DNA of 64,000 nucleotides from Nemania diffusa. Lineage: Eukaryota > Ascomycota > Sordariomycetes > Xylariales > Xylariaceae. Under the pieces are notes generated by a model. That model was not told the DNA's origin and made no database searches. It saw nothing but the letters and a program-made list of their open reading frames with translations. A program made the position numbers and the translations under genes. The DNA lies in contig JBBPUQ010000005.1 of assembly GCA_038501195.1 (NCBI GenBank), positions 3,038,001 through 3,102,000 on the forward strand, given 5' to 3'. Each line of letters opens with the position of its first letter. Within the stretch, counting starts at the first letter, position 1. Positions 1-11,707 of this stretch are shown here, in pieces.

Positions 1-742
1 AGATAGACCCGGTGACTGAAGAGGCTGAAGAGGCTGACAAGGCTCACATGGTAGAGGTGTAGGTATCGTCGTCCGAGGGTATGGATCGTCTTGCATCGAG
101 GCCTCCGGTATGGGACCCAGTACGGGACTTAGCACGGGGGTGGGCTCCAATGGTTGCCACTGCTCTGGCACGTGCGTGGAAATGTCATTTAACCCTTCAT
201 ATCGAAATCCCATGTCCGCCCCGGTCTCTCCTATGTCTTTGTGCCCCCCGTCCTGGTCTAAGAAGTGCCATCGTAGTGAATCCTGGAAAATGGGTTTCCT
301 ATTCAGTCGGTGGACGAGCCGGTCAAGCTCTACAGCCACATCTCCCGTGCCACCCGAGAAGGCCCTGCCATGATCCGGTTCAGGTGGAGTCATGGGCAAG
401 CTCAGTCGTGGAGAGAGCGATTGCTGCATGGACAGTTCGCGGATACGGTAGAGGGCAGGATCGTCGGTGGACGCCATGCTCGAGTTGGTCTCCCGGCGGA
501 GGGAGAACTCCTCGAGCACTCTTCTCTGTGCCCAAGATCGATGGTGACGCCCAGGAAACGGTGAGTAGACACCATAAGTGAGGTTGGTATTGGGTTGGTA
601 CTGGGTGGATAGTTCGGAGGGGTGGTCGTGGAGGGTCGAGAAGGAGGAAGAGGAGGAGGAGGAGTAGTAGTAATAGTAATAGCAGTAGTAGTCGACAAGT
701 CTCGTAGGGAAGGGAGGTCCATGTTCGCCATGCCGGGGATTG
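1..742 (-). CDS. partial gene of unknown function, runs off the left edge
   Basis: On the minus strand one frame stays open without a stop from about 742 to base 1, roughly 245 codons. It reads like a natural protein: a Tyr/Ser-rich low-complexity stretch (made by a TAC/TCC run near 660-690), then TYGVYSPFPGRHHRSWAQRR, then RRVLEEFSLRRETNSS, and later PALYRIRELSMQQSLSPRL. At 743-745 (minus strand) a TACTAAAC branch-like sequence is followed by CCTAG, so 742 is probably the first base of an internal exon, with an upstream exon beyond about 815 not resolved. A start at the in-frame ATG near 477 is an alternative. A different frame with an ATG at 731 gives only 109 residues and is probably a shadow. 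I recognise no domain. The product is probably a disordered, Pro/Ser-rich cytosolic or nuclear protein, by inference only. Confidence 0.5.
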
Positions 743-1118
743 CTAGGGTTTAGTAGGTGTCACCCAAGAACATCAGCAAGGCTTGGCGGTTTTCTTGGCT
801 TTGATGTGCTCACCAGGCGCTCACCAGAAACCTGCTATCCTAGGAGATGCGCCACCAGTTTAGTTCTCGCGCTAATGCAGATCCAACAGACCCACGACAG
901 CTTGGACTTTGGCGTCTTTTTACAGAATACTTACCTACCGTACCTGCTGTACATACTTACATTACGAATGCGTCTGGGCAGGAGCGGGCAAGCTCTATGG
1001 ACCCGAGACCCGCAAGACTTTCTCCTAGATTATGTACGTATAGTAGCCGTCTTACTTACAGGAAGTACTGTAAGTATTCTGTAGTGTGGTACAGAATGTT
1101 TACCGATAGTACTGTACT

Positions 1119-1236
1119 AGTAGGTAGGTAGGTAGTAGTCCAGGTAGGTATCACAGTATACACACACTGTTGCAATAGGCACCTATCCACCCACCTACCT
1201 ACCTATGCGTACATACCTACCTACTTATACTTATCT
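1119..1236. repeat. GGTA array facing a TACC array (inverted pair)
   Basis: Tandem GGTA units at about 1119-1150 are followed, after about 40 nt, by tandem TACC units at about 1189-1236. The two tracts are complementary, so they could pair as a hairpin or cruciform. The same tetranucleotide recurs through most spacers of the window. Confidence 0.7.
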
Positions 1237-3569
1237 AGCCTACCTGGTAGTCACACTCCGGGCTGCCCTACGCTATCTACAGTAGACGGTGCTGAGCTAC
1301 GCTGCGAGCTACCTAGCCTACCAGCTAGGCATCCAATAGCCACCACCTACTTATATCTATCTACCTTACCTATTAGTGCACCCGGTGGGATATGGGCTGT
1401 TGTACTCAAAATCATCATGCGTACCTACAGTACGATTGACAAGCAACCCATACTTTGTACACTCTTTTGTTTCGCTGCGAGGATTTCTCGAGTGATGATG
1501 ATACATGATCATGTGTAACACTATACCTGGTATTTGTGGTTATGCTTAGGTATTCGATACCTACCTACGTACATGTATGTAGTATGGTAGGTGGCAGCGA
1601 GGTGTGACGTGAGGCGTGAAGCAGTCAGACGGTGAAATACTTGCAGCAGGCTACTACTATCGTACCGTACCGAACATGGTTCTGGGATGGCACCGAACCA
1701 GTTCTCCGCGTTGTGGCCTTGTGAAGTCATGACTGGTACGCTACGGGGTGGGCTACGGAGATGATGGAGACGATTAAAATGGGCTAATTACTGTAGCGAT
1801 GATAAGGATGCTGGTCTGGAGACCCCGGTCCCAGCACGATGGGTTTTCCAGGTGGATCAGAAAAGGTGGAACAAGCCTAGATGCCCGTCTGACTGATGAT
1901 GATCATGTGCAAGGCCTATCTACTGTACGTACCTAATATACATGCCATACCTACAGTAGGTAAGTACGTGTAAGTTCAGCGAGGAATCCCTACTGCGTAT
2001 GTACATACATATAAGCATATACGTGCGCGTAGAGGTAGGTAGATAGTGTAGGTACGCATACAGCCAGTTTGAAAAGGCAGATCAGAGAGGTAACCTTACC
2101 TCCTTGGGAGGTTTAGGAGGCAATATGTAGTAGTATGCGTAGGTTTCGTACAGCACACCACTTATATACTACATAGGCCATTTAGACAATGATATCCGAA
2201 ACCCCCACACAGACAGGCAAGCATGTGCCGGGATTTACGGCGTATATACCACACACCTACATATACGCATCCATAACAAAATACAACATATGTAGACTTG
2301 TGTGTGTGCGACTGCAGCCTACGCAGTATAAGGCAGCGTTGACAAGTCGCTTTGGGTTCAAGCCAATTTGGTGCTCTTATTGAGATCTTCTCTCGGACAA
2401 AGTCTGCGAATACCTAACCTACATACTGTAAGAGGTATACCACACACCAGTGGGGAGTCTAAAACCTCCTACACACCCACACTCAATTAAAATCGGAATT
2501 CTGTTTTGGCGTGATCCTGAATATCGAATATGGATATTTGATAGGTGGACTGGAAACCGGTGGCTTGGTTTCCTCGATCTCCACAGGGATGAGCAAAAGT
2601 ACAGCCTACACAATAAAAGCTAGGCATACACGTAATTATGATGAAGTCAAGAAGGGCCAATTAGGGAATGATTTTATTTAATGGATGTGATATTGTCTTA
2701 CACTACAAGTGAGACCTGCATGGTCCTTATGATGAACAAATGGTAGTTGTTACAGTCCTTAATAGATAGGCCTTTCAACTTCACCACCCTGGATTGACTT
2801 TACATGATGTGAGGCTCCTAACTGTGACAGGCACAATACTGCAAGTACCCATGAGATCTTCCCCTGCCCATCCCTGAAAAGTTTTGACATATAAAACAGT
2901 AGACGAACGGCAGTCGGAGCCGAAAAGAACCTTTGTGCGGTACGTAGCTAAGAGCGTCTATTATGGCTCGCTGTAGGTATCACCACAGTGCTGCTTCTCT
3001 ACTGTGTGCATACCTAACAATGGGTATTAGCTTACAGTAGTCTGCGCCTATGCTGTGCACTAGTGTAAACGACTGTGGCTAGCTTGAGGCGATTCCGTCA
3101 GAAGTGCAGGAAGGTATTTGTCACGGCCCAAGTTCCCGGGTCCAGCCCAAAAAAAGCTCTCGCGAATAGGGTCTTAATCGATTAGTGGGCCGAGAACCAT
3201 CCGATCTCCTGTTTCCCTTATCCGAAGCGCTCAACGCTCTGTCTCAACTCTGGCCAAGGCGACTGCACTGTGACGAACTACGAACCCGGCGCGGCAGCCG
3301 AACACCGTTTCGATGTACTGCCTAGTGCGCTGGTACCTACTTAGTGTACCTTGCACGATGAGCTCTGGACCTGTAAACATGAATTCACGCATGATAGCTC
3401 GCAATAGGCGCGCTTATACCATGTACTCAGCAATGAGCTGAGAATGAGGTAACAATCCACCATTTAAGCAGCTAGAGCAGCATCAACCCGAGCAGCTGGT
3501 CCTCCTTGAACACGCACAACAAACGGTTTCATTGGCTTACGCGCGCCTCTCAGATGATCTGGCTCCAGA

Positions 3570-3586
3570 GCGCGCGCGCGCGCGCG
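3570..3586. repeat. alternating GC run
   Basis: Seventeen bases of strict G/C alternation lie in a region of otherwise ordinary composition. This is a simple repeat of a type that can adopt Z-DNA. No gene is nearby. Confidence 0.8.
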
Positions 3587-6500
3587 TGAGGGGGATGGGA
3601 TGACGGGCTTATCATTTGGAAGGGTTAAGAAAATAGCGGGAAAACTTTTAAATTTGCCCGTATAAATCTGATAGACATGCATCCTTTAGGAACTGCAGAG
3701 GGAGGGGAGGGAGTGGGAATGCAGCCAGGACTCGAAGTTCAGGTTGTGTTGCAGGGCATGGGTTTCTCTCTCCCCTGTGACAGACCCCGGCTTCGGCGGC
3801 CAACCTGAAATGGATGGATCCAGGAACCAGATATGAGAATGCCTGTCTACAGTGTAGTGTAAACTGTAAAGGCAACACATAAACCGATTTAAATATACCC
3901 ATGATAAGCACTATACAGTACCTACGTATAAGTATGTAGGCTGTTAGTTGAATAATACTGGCAAACCTGGCTACCTACTACCTAGGTACCTACCTAGTTG
4001 GCTCACGTGGTCGGTTGAAAAGTCTCTCTTGTCGTATTTCTATACCACGTGTAAACTAATAGTATGCAACTAGCGATGATCACGACGCGGGAGATACGAT
4101 AGGTTAGGTATGGGGTTGTGGAGGTTGCCACTACACTCACTAGGTATGTGCGCACTGTGGATGTGATCGGTCCACTACTTAACCTACCTACATTACATAC
4201 ATCGACTACTAGGATTAAATGGCATCGCGGGGACTTGCTTGATCTCGGCGATGGAAGAAGGAATCGTGTCCGATGGCCTTATATACGGGCTTAAAATCTC
4301 GGCTATTTTACCGAGATAGGTTATTTGCTAAGACTCGGTTCTCGGTACGCATAACGTATTTCAACAGCTCTTATACAGAAAGCATGAAGAATAAAGAAGA
4401 CTATTGATCTTTGGCTTATGTTGCGGGGTGCATCTTCGGGTATCTACTATACGTAGGTAGGTAGGTATTGGAATCTAGAACGGAGGGTTTTCATCTTGGT
4501 CCTTTTACCCGTTCTAGCCCCCATCGAACAAAATCCGGGTCATTTCACCAAGCGACCGGATACGATGTATGTGTATGTAGGTAGATGGCGCGTCAACCCA
4601 CGCAAGGTAAGCATCTAGCCAGCAATGGGGCAGGATAGATCGCAGGAGTATTCTATGTATACCCATCTGTTTATGCATACTACCTCTACCTACATAGTAA
4701 GTACGCTGTATGTGTAAATAGGTACTACGTACAGTAGTAGGTATCTAAGTGGATTTCCAAAGCTTGACTAGGCAGGCTAGCCAGGTGAAAGGGGGCGGAT
4801 TGGCATGCCCAGACCGAAAAACCGTCGCCCCGTCGCCCCGTGTTGGCGCGGTGTTGGGTCTCGCCACGCTGGAGTTGAGCCCGAGAACATGGTAGCTGGG
4901 TCACGTCTGTGGATCGTTGGGGCCGTTTTCTCGGGACAGGCGAAATACCAAACTCATGCGTCTGCCCCGTCGGCAATTATGCGCCCGCCGTCTTAGACCG
5001 GGACACCCACCTGCTTTGAGGAGAGTCACGGCAGTTGCGTTACTACAGTACCTACAGTACACAGGTAGCGTATGCGTATGTACTACCTACAGTAAGTACT
5101 GCGCACGCAGTACACGACACATGCGCCGAGCCAATCCTGGGCTGGCTGGCTGGCTGCGGGAGGACGGGCGGGCGGGCAGGCGACTCGTTTCGCTGCTTTT
5201 GGCCGTGGGCGCGCGCCGGGGGAAGAAGCTCTGAGCCTCCAAGGTTCGTCCATGCAGATTTGTCCATGCAGTGCAACACGTTCATGTCGGACGATCGCAG
5301 GGGTGGGAGGGCATCGGCTTTCGCATCTCGCATCTTAACACTTTCTGTCGAAATTCACCGGTCGGCCGCGATTGGCTCTTCCTAGGACTGCCTTTTTCAC
5401 ATGGTTCGATGATTAACGTCTAGCCCCGGATGGCGTAACGTGATCCATGAAGGACTCGGATAGCGAGGGGCGTGCGCGATACGATGCGATACGCTACAAC
5501 ACGATATAACACGATACGACACAACGTAGGGCAAATTAAGAGCCGAGGGTTTCCGCCGGACTGGGACAGGCAGATGGTTAGGTAGTTTCAACCCACATAC
5601 TACATAGTATGCGTACATGTAGGCCGTTGTCTAAGCGCCCTCGATTCAATGGACCAAGAATCTGGACTCGGCGGCTTCGTGCAGGCGGTCAGCCCTACTG
5701 TCAATGCTTGGAATACGCTGGCCGTTCTCCTCATTTAACCTGCTGCGTCGTCGCTAATACTTGCTGAGATCACAGGCAACGGTTGAGTTGACCGGTGTGG
5801 GGATACTACTTGTCATTTTCTTTACCGGAGCTGAGGCTGAGCCTAGTCTTGCGGATTACATACCTAGGTATACCTACGTGCATAGATGTAGAGTACGCTA
5901 CTTACATTTGCGTATACGCATGCAGAGTAGATAGGGCGCTAGATCTTGAGAACTGCACTAAGCAGGCTACATACATACCTACTCGGGTCAGATCCCGTTG
6001 GTTCAGCGTGGGTTGTGCGGCTGAGCCTCACAACCAGTCTACTTACATAGTAGGTAATTCTACCTAATGACTAGCATCCGGGTCTTTTGTACTAGCTAGG
6101 CCACAAGTTCAAGTTCAATATATAAAGAGATACTATTTTGCCCCAATTCTTGCCAATCCAAACTACCCTAGTTGTCCTACATACATGGTCCGTATACGCA
6201 TGTGAGGCTTAAGGGGAAATTAGGCCAAAAGGACCATTTTCGGAGGGCATGGATCAAGCTGAAGGATGTAGGCGTGGGTTAATGTGTCAAACAGCAGCCC
6301 GGTCCGGAAAGGTCAGTTCAGATTTAGATATGTGTCTACAGCGTACATAGATAGATAGCTGGCAATGCAACTCGACTTGCCTAACTAACTGCCTTCCTCC
6401 CTGCCTACTTACTGTTTCGATCATTCTATGTACATAGACTGTATATCTGACTCACACCGGTCCAGTTCATAGTCCTCGTAGTGTTTTAAGGCTGTGAGAA

Positions 6501-7585
6501 CCTCTAAGGTTGCAAAACCACACTATCCCGACCAGGCTATGCTGTACCTGTTACTATCTTTACGTACGCAGTATCTATCTAGCGACTTCTACGAGAGAAC
6601 CAACATGGAAGCCTGGAATGCGGTTCCAGACCCAACCCGCTAAGAATGCGAGGTACTATGCCAGTACCTTTCCAGTTTCAAATATCAATCCATCAGATGC
6701 TAAAACCACGTTAGCACGTGTACAAAGGCAGCTGAGTGAACCTGTCGATCGATGCCTATTGCAGGCCTGGACTTTAGGTTAGGTACTTGAGGCGGTAAGA
6801 GTGGCATCCTCATAAGGCAAACAGGGAAGAGACGCGATGCACGCCACAGCTACGATCCGAAGATCCCGCAAGTTACAGATCTGATCGTCGTTTGCCAGCC
6901 AATCTATCAAACTCACTCGAGCGGTGGTGGCTTTCGATAGGTAGCTTAGAGGCGCGGGGAAATAGACAGCCACAATAGTATATGAATGGAGGCAAAGATG
7001 AAGACGTACTCGATGAAAAAGAGACAGACCGCTTCGTCTCTGCCCCCATTCAAGAAGGCAGACATTGACGCAAGTGACTCGGGGTGATGAATGTTGTGAA
7101 ACACATGAGAAATACTTCGAAGACCAATCAATCGAGATACTTCTTATTTTACTTGAGCATATTCGGAACAATCACCTACACCACACCTGCGTCGAGATCA
7201 TTATCCTAATACGGTATCGGTGAGCAACGAGGAGGACAAAGGACCCTCGCTTTTCTTTCATGTGAATTCTCACAGTACATTGGGGGCCCAATAGTTCAGT
7301 TCAAGTAAACTAACCGTCCTGAGGGACGTTACGAATGCTTTCGGCAAGACTTGAGGAATTATGGAGGGATTTAACAAGTTAATACTAATTGCACTGGAGT
7401 AGATTATAAGTTGCGCTACAGCTGGGAGATGCCATATGCCAGGTGCAGGACAGTGTCTTGTCTCCACCTTTATCCTCCGTTCGATAGGGTAGCTTATCAG
7501 AAAGGCAGATGCGATTTGGTATGTAGAAAGATGGATCCCTCTTCCTTGTTGGCCGGCGCAAAGGAAGCAGTTGAACCGTGACAAA

Positions 7586-8627
7586 ATGCCGACAACTCCT
7601 TCGGCGCTGGCTCAGTTGAAGCCATTTTCTCTCGGCACGCGGTCCTTGTTTGTTAAGTGTGTCCCGCCACCGAGAACCTTCTTCGAGCGGCGTGCTGTGC
7701 TTGCTGCATTGCATAAAGCATCGCAACAGTCAATCGAGGCATTCAAGAAGCTCCAGGTAGGCCCACCAACTCATACCAATGTCTCTCTCTCTTTTTTTCT
7801 TTCTTTTATAATAGTTACATAGTCTGTTCCTCGCTAATGTTGTTCCCGAAAAATAGGATGACTCTTCTTTCATAGTCATAACAGGGAGACCAGACGCCGC
7901 TACGACCCTCGTTTCCCATTCCCCTCTCGAACGGATCATCGTATCTCAAAGCTCCAGCCACGACGAGGCCGCGACTCGATCTGCTTGGAATCCTGATTCT
8001 GACGTGAGCGGTCCAATCGCGACGCCTGCCAACCCACTCCCAGCCAATTCGGCCGCCAAGCCGACGCCAGCTTCTACTGAGCTTGGACTGTCGCAGAAGA
8101 CCTTCACCCTACATATATTTCGCACCAACAGGTCCTATGACCATGGGGAGGAAGTGAGAAAGAATCCCCTCCACGGCCCATGGCCAGGTGATGGCGCGAA
8201 GGAGACCTTCGTATCAGCCGCCTTAAAGAGAGTCATTCCGTCGAGCGCGATAGCGCCGGCCCTGCGAGACTGGGAAACGGGCAATCAGCTAGCGCACGAA
8301 TCGGAGACCTTTGCTGACGATGGCCCCGAAGGAGCGGCTTCCATGTTACTAGGGAAGAAGCGCCTTTCCGCACGTGAGAGCTACGTCTTGGAAAGGATCC
8401 GACGCAGAGGTGCAGAACGAGAGACACCCAAGGTCATGAGTGGCCTATTCCAGTTTGTCGAGGAACGCAAAGCCGAATCCGCCAGGGCACAGTCGGAGAC
8501 TCCTCAGAGTGCAGCAGCTGAAGAATCACAATCTCAAGCTAACGAATCATCATTTGACATGACAAACACTAAAAAACCAGATGCACTCCTTAATAATTCT
8601 GCATTTAAAAAACTGCTAGAAGATTGA
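7586..8627 (+). CDS. unrecognised fungal protein, two exons
   Basis: Exons 7586-7756 and 7857-8627 give 313 residues. The intron has GTAGGC at its start, a CGCTAAT branch site and AAATAG at its end, and the phase is kept. The ATG at 7586 lies in a good context (ACAAAATGC); the frame upstream has only a TTG. The N-terminus (residues 1-80) is ordered-looking: FSLGTRSLFVKCVPPPRTF, ERRAVLAALHKASQQSIEAF, then DDSSFIVIT. The middle is Ala/Pro/Ser-rich, and the C-terminal half contains charged helices (LSARESYVLERIRRR). The basic, Ser/Thr-rich start without acidic residues would fit a mitochondrial presequence, but I cannot name the family. It stands alone between two long spacers. Confidence 0.75.
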
Positions 8628-9983
8628 TGGCTGTGTTTTGTATGGTTGATTGATTGTGCTCTATAACAGACTAGCTGGACAATTCTCGCTGCCTAAAATT
8701 TTCTCCAGGGGTATAGTCTAGTACGAGCAGCGGCCATGGGCATCATCACACGATTAAAGGCATCTGCCGATATATATATATCATGCAGACCAGCCCCGGG
8801 GGAGTTGGGAGTTGGGTTGAGGGGCTACGATGCTACTGTCTGACTGCGCCTAGTGCTTGCGTCAACTGGGTGGACTATACCGGTACGCCGAATGCAATCG
8901 GCATCATCAGTGAGGCTTTTCACCTCAGAGGTGCAGGAGGCCTCAATTAGGTCAGCATTGGTGCTTCAGGATTGAATGCATTTGATTTGCTGCTGCAGTA
9001 ACAAGCCGCATTTGTCAATACACACCTCTAACTGCTCTACTTACAAGCAGTCAGCGAGCAGGGGATCCGGAACCCGGCAAGCAGGTGGAGCTGCAGGTTG
9101 TCGAGGTTGTATATCTTGAGACGTGCCGCTCTCTAGATTCATTTAGGGACGATGATGGGTCTTGAGGAGGATTCATACCACCACTTCCTGTATGGATAGT
9201 ACCTAATTAAGGAGCCGTGGGCCCGGCCGTCATCGTCTCACACAAAGAGAGCTAAGCGTACCTATGTAGGTAGGTACCTAGATAGAGAGAGATGCGACGC
9301 GGGAGATGACGTCGTTTATTCGGTATTGGTCGGTCCCAAGCCGCGGTGACGCGCACTAAAAAAACAAGAAATGGGTCAGATTGTCCCCACATTATCTGCA
9401 TTATCCAATCAAATAGTCCGGGATGGAAGCAAAGCCACGACGTCACAGCTGGACGTCTGTATGTGCTGAACATCAATGGGGCGTTAGCTTGAGTGATACC
9501 ACTTCCGCCAGCCGTTGCCCCTGTCAGTCCTTGTCATCTCAATGGCTAGCTTGCTCCCGAAATCACAATACTAGCAAATCGGTCCCAAATCGGCAGACGC
9601 TTAGGCGAGCATGACGTTGCCTAATCGACCTGGCAGTGTCTTCCTTGGTAGAGGCCCAACATGCACCAAACATGGGGTAGGGTGATTGATGGACCTTGTA
9701 TTGGCTCTGGACTCTGACGATATCACGCCAGGGTTCGAGATAAAATGTGCGTTCAGCCATTTCATACACATGTACCTAGGATGATAAAATCTCCTCTACT
9801 TCCCCCAATAACCGGCCTTGGTTTCTGAGTTTCTTCATCTTGCCAACGTCCACCTATTGCTCTATAACCGTACAGCCCAGCCCTCCAGCCGTGTGCTCCC
9901 TACGTATAAGTCCTTCGCTGCACAACAACTAACCACTGTACTCTGATCACATATCATTACACATTACACACAAGACCGTCAAC
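8628..9983. other. spacer
   Basis: No gene seen. It contains a short TA run at about 8770-8781 and a GTAGGTAGGTACC tract near 9264. The last 200 bases before 9984 are pyrimidine-rich with several ACAACA/CACAAG stretches, as expected for a fungal promoter and 5' leader. Confidence 0.6.
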
Positions 9984-10777
9984 ATGGCTCGGACAGGCTT
10001 TATCCACCACATCGGCACTTTCTTTCTCTTCGCTGCCACCGTGCTGCTGATCATCACCGACATCTCTGCCCCCGTCGTCTCCTCCATCTCCCTCCTCAAG
10101 GTCCAGCTAGGCACCAACCAGCGGTCCAACTTATTTAACAACGAAGATGACCGCTTCCCCACCATCACATTCGGCACCTTTGGTTACTGCCTCACAGATG
10201 TCACCGCGTATGTCTAAACTACCCAGTGTTCCTTCTTACGCCTCTTACTCTCTAAGCTAACACGGCATACTCTAGCGTGGGCTCCAAATCCTGCAGCCCC
10301 TCGCACATCGGGTACGATCCCGTGGCCGTGATCGAGCAGAATGTGGAGGACACGTCCTTCTCGGACTACGCGCACGACACGGCGCGGGCGCTGACCAAGG
10401 TCATGGTGCTGCACCCGATCGCGACCGGGCTCGCCTTCATCTCGTTCCTACTGGGTCTCGGCGCCGGCTTCGTGGGTAGCTTGTTCGCCGCGCTGGGCTC
10501 CTTTGTGACCTTCCTCGTTGTCCTCGTCGTCCTCATCACCGACTTCGTGTCCTTCGCCATTGTGCGCTCCGCCGTCAACGACTCGAGCGCCTCTGTCTCT
10601 GCGTCCTGGGGCCCTGCGTCTTGGACTACTCTCGTCGCTGCTATCCTCTGCCTCTTCGCTACCATCATCCTGCTCTTCACCTGCTGCAGCGCCCGCCTCC
10701 ACCGCCGCCGCGAGACTCGCTACCGCGACTCCAAGATCACCACCGCCTCGTCGCCCGCCCGCCGGAGGTGGTTCTAG
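9984..10777 (+). CDS. SUR7/PalI-family four-helix membrane protein
   Basis: Exons 9984-10207 and 10276-10777 give 241 residues; the intron runs GTATGT...CTCTAG and codon GCC is split across it. The N-terminus MARTGFIHHIGTFFLFAATV followed by a first membrane helix is typical of the fungal PalI/SUR7 group. An extracellular part with ITFGTFGYCL and a Cys pair follows, then two further helices after KVMVLHPIATG (about residues 130-185) and a fourth before LLFTCCSARLHRRRE. The short basic tail ends the protein. Family members sit in the plasma membrane at eisosomes or take part in pH signalling through PalI/Rim9. The tail here is too short for a classical full-length PalI, so I call it SUR7/PalI-like only. 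It ends towards Spt16. Confidence 0.85.
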
Positions 10778-11707
10778 GCGTCACGCTCTCGCATGACTTC
10801 CGCTTCTTGCTTCCCTTGATGATTTTTTATCCGACCCCTTCAGGATACACCAACTGTTACAATCGACTATTTAATGACTAATCCACGAATGAACGATACG
10901 ACTACGATTCTCTAGAGCTATAAGAGTCAGTTCGGCACGACGAATGATTGGTTTCTTTCCGTCGTGACAGACTGAAAAACACAGGCCTCTTTATTGTACA
11001 TCAACCTCTCTATGTATACCCAACGGGGCTTTTTCTTTGCTGTTTGGGCCTTGTGATACCCACCGACTACCTGCCACGTTGTTTTGTATATCGTCTTATC
11101 TAGACTCTAAAAAACTACATGAAAAATAAAATACAATTATCAACACATCTACATGATTCTATTGACTCGCTATATTGAATAACAGTTCACGACATTCAGG
11201 CATATTTTCTCTTTTGTTTGTAGCATGAAACTTGGTCTTCGAAACTCTACTGCCCTTCAATCCTCCCTTATTCCGAATTGCGATTTTAGCACAAGACAGT
11301 TTGCATCACTTAAATAGGAAATGTAATATTAACACCGTAAGTAATTAATAACCATTTGTTCTTTTCTTTGTCGCGCGTACCAACCTAACCTACACAGCAT
11401 TGCGAGGACAGGGTCCTTGCGAATGAGAGAAGCTTGCATCGCTCCACTAAAGCTTATTTTGTGCCCCAAACAAACGAGAACTGTTTTACGCCTCGGAAAA
11501 GCTCAACTTTGATAAGCCCATGTGTAGACTGACACAAAGCGGCTTAATCGTGAAAAGCAATATTCCGTATTCTGTCCCTGGATTTCCGAAGTATATTAAA
11601 ACAAAAGGTAATGCAAATGGCCCGGGAACTTCTGGTGCCTAGCAGTACCCTCATATCTCACTAAGACCCCTTCCTCATCGGGCAATCTCCATGGGCTGCT
11701 GATTCAT
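10778..11707. other. spacer between convergent genes
   Basis: An AT-rich region between the 3' ends of the PalI-like gene and SPT16. No reading frame of note. It contains AATAAA-like stretches near 11128 and 11600 that could serve polyadenylation on either strand. Confidence 0.6.

Larger units (their letters stand above)
743..7585. other. long spacer without a recognisable gene, rich in GGTA/TACC arrays
   Basis: This stretch of almost 7 kb has no reading frame I can tie to a protein family and no convincing exon chain. It is studded with TACCTA/TAGGTA tetranucleotide tracts (near 940-1390, 1560-1600, 1920-2050, 3910-4200, 4440-4470, 4560-4760, 5040-5095, 5850-6065). It also has a GC-alternating run at 3570-3586, a G-rich block at 5138-5182 and a short ACGATACGA-type repeat at about 5485-5525. 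The minus-strand frame at 6779-7171 (130 codons) is the longest unexplained one and resembles nothing I know. The region could hold non-coding transcripts or decayed genes. Confidence 0.6.

Noticed and set aside
402..731. Minus-strand frame of 109 residues starting MANMDLPSLRDL
   Set aside because: Another minus-strand frame through the same bases is open much longer and reads as better protein; this one is Thr/Pro low complexity made by the simple repeat.
1119..1236. CRISPR-like array
   Set aside because: The units are 4-bp microsatellite repeats with no regular spacers, and the genome is eukaryotic.
6779..7171. Minus-strand frame of 130 residues
   Set aside because: No family features, no convincing start context and no exon partner found.
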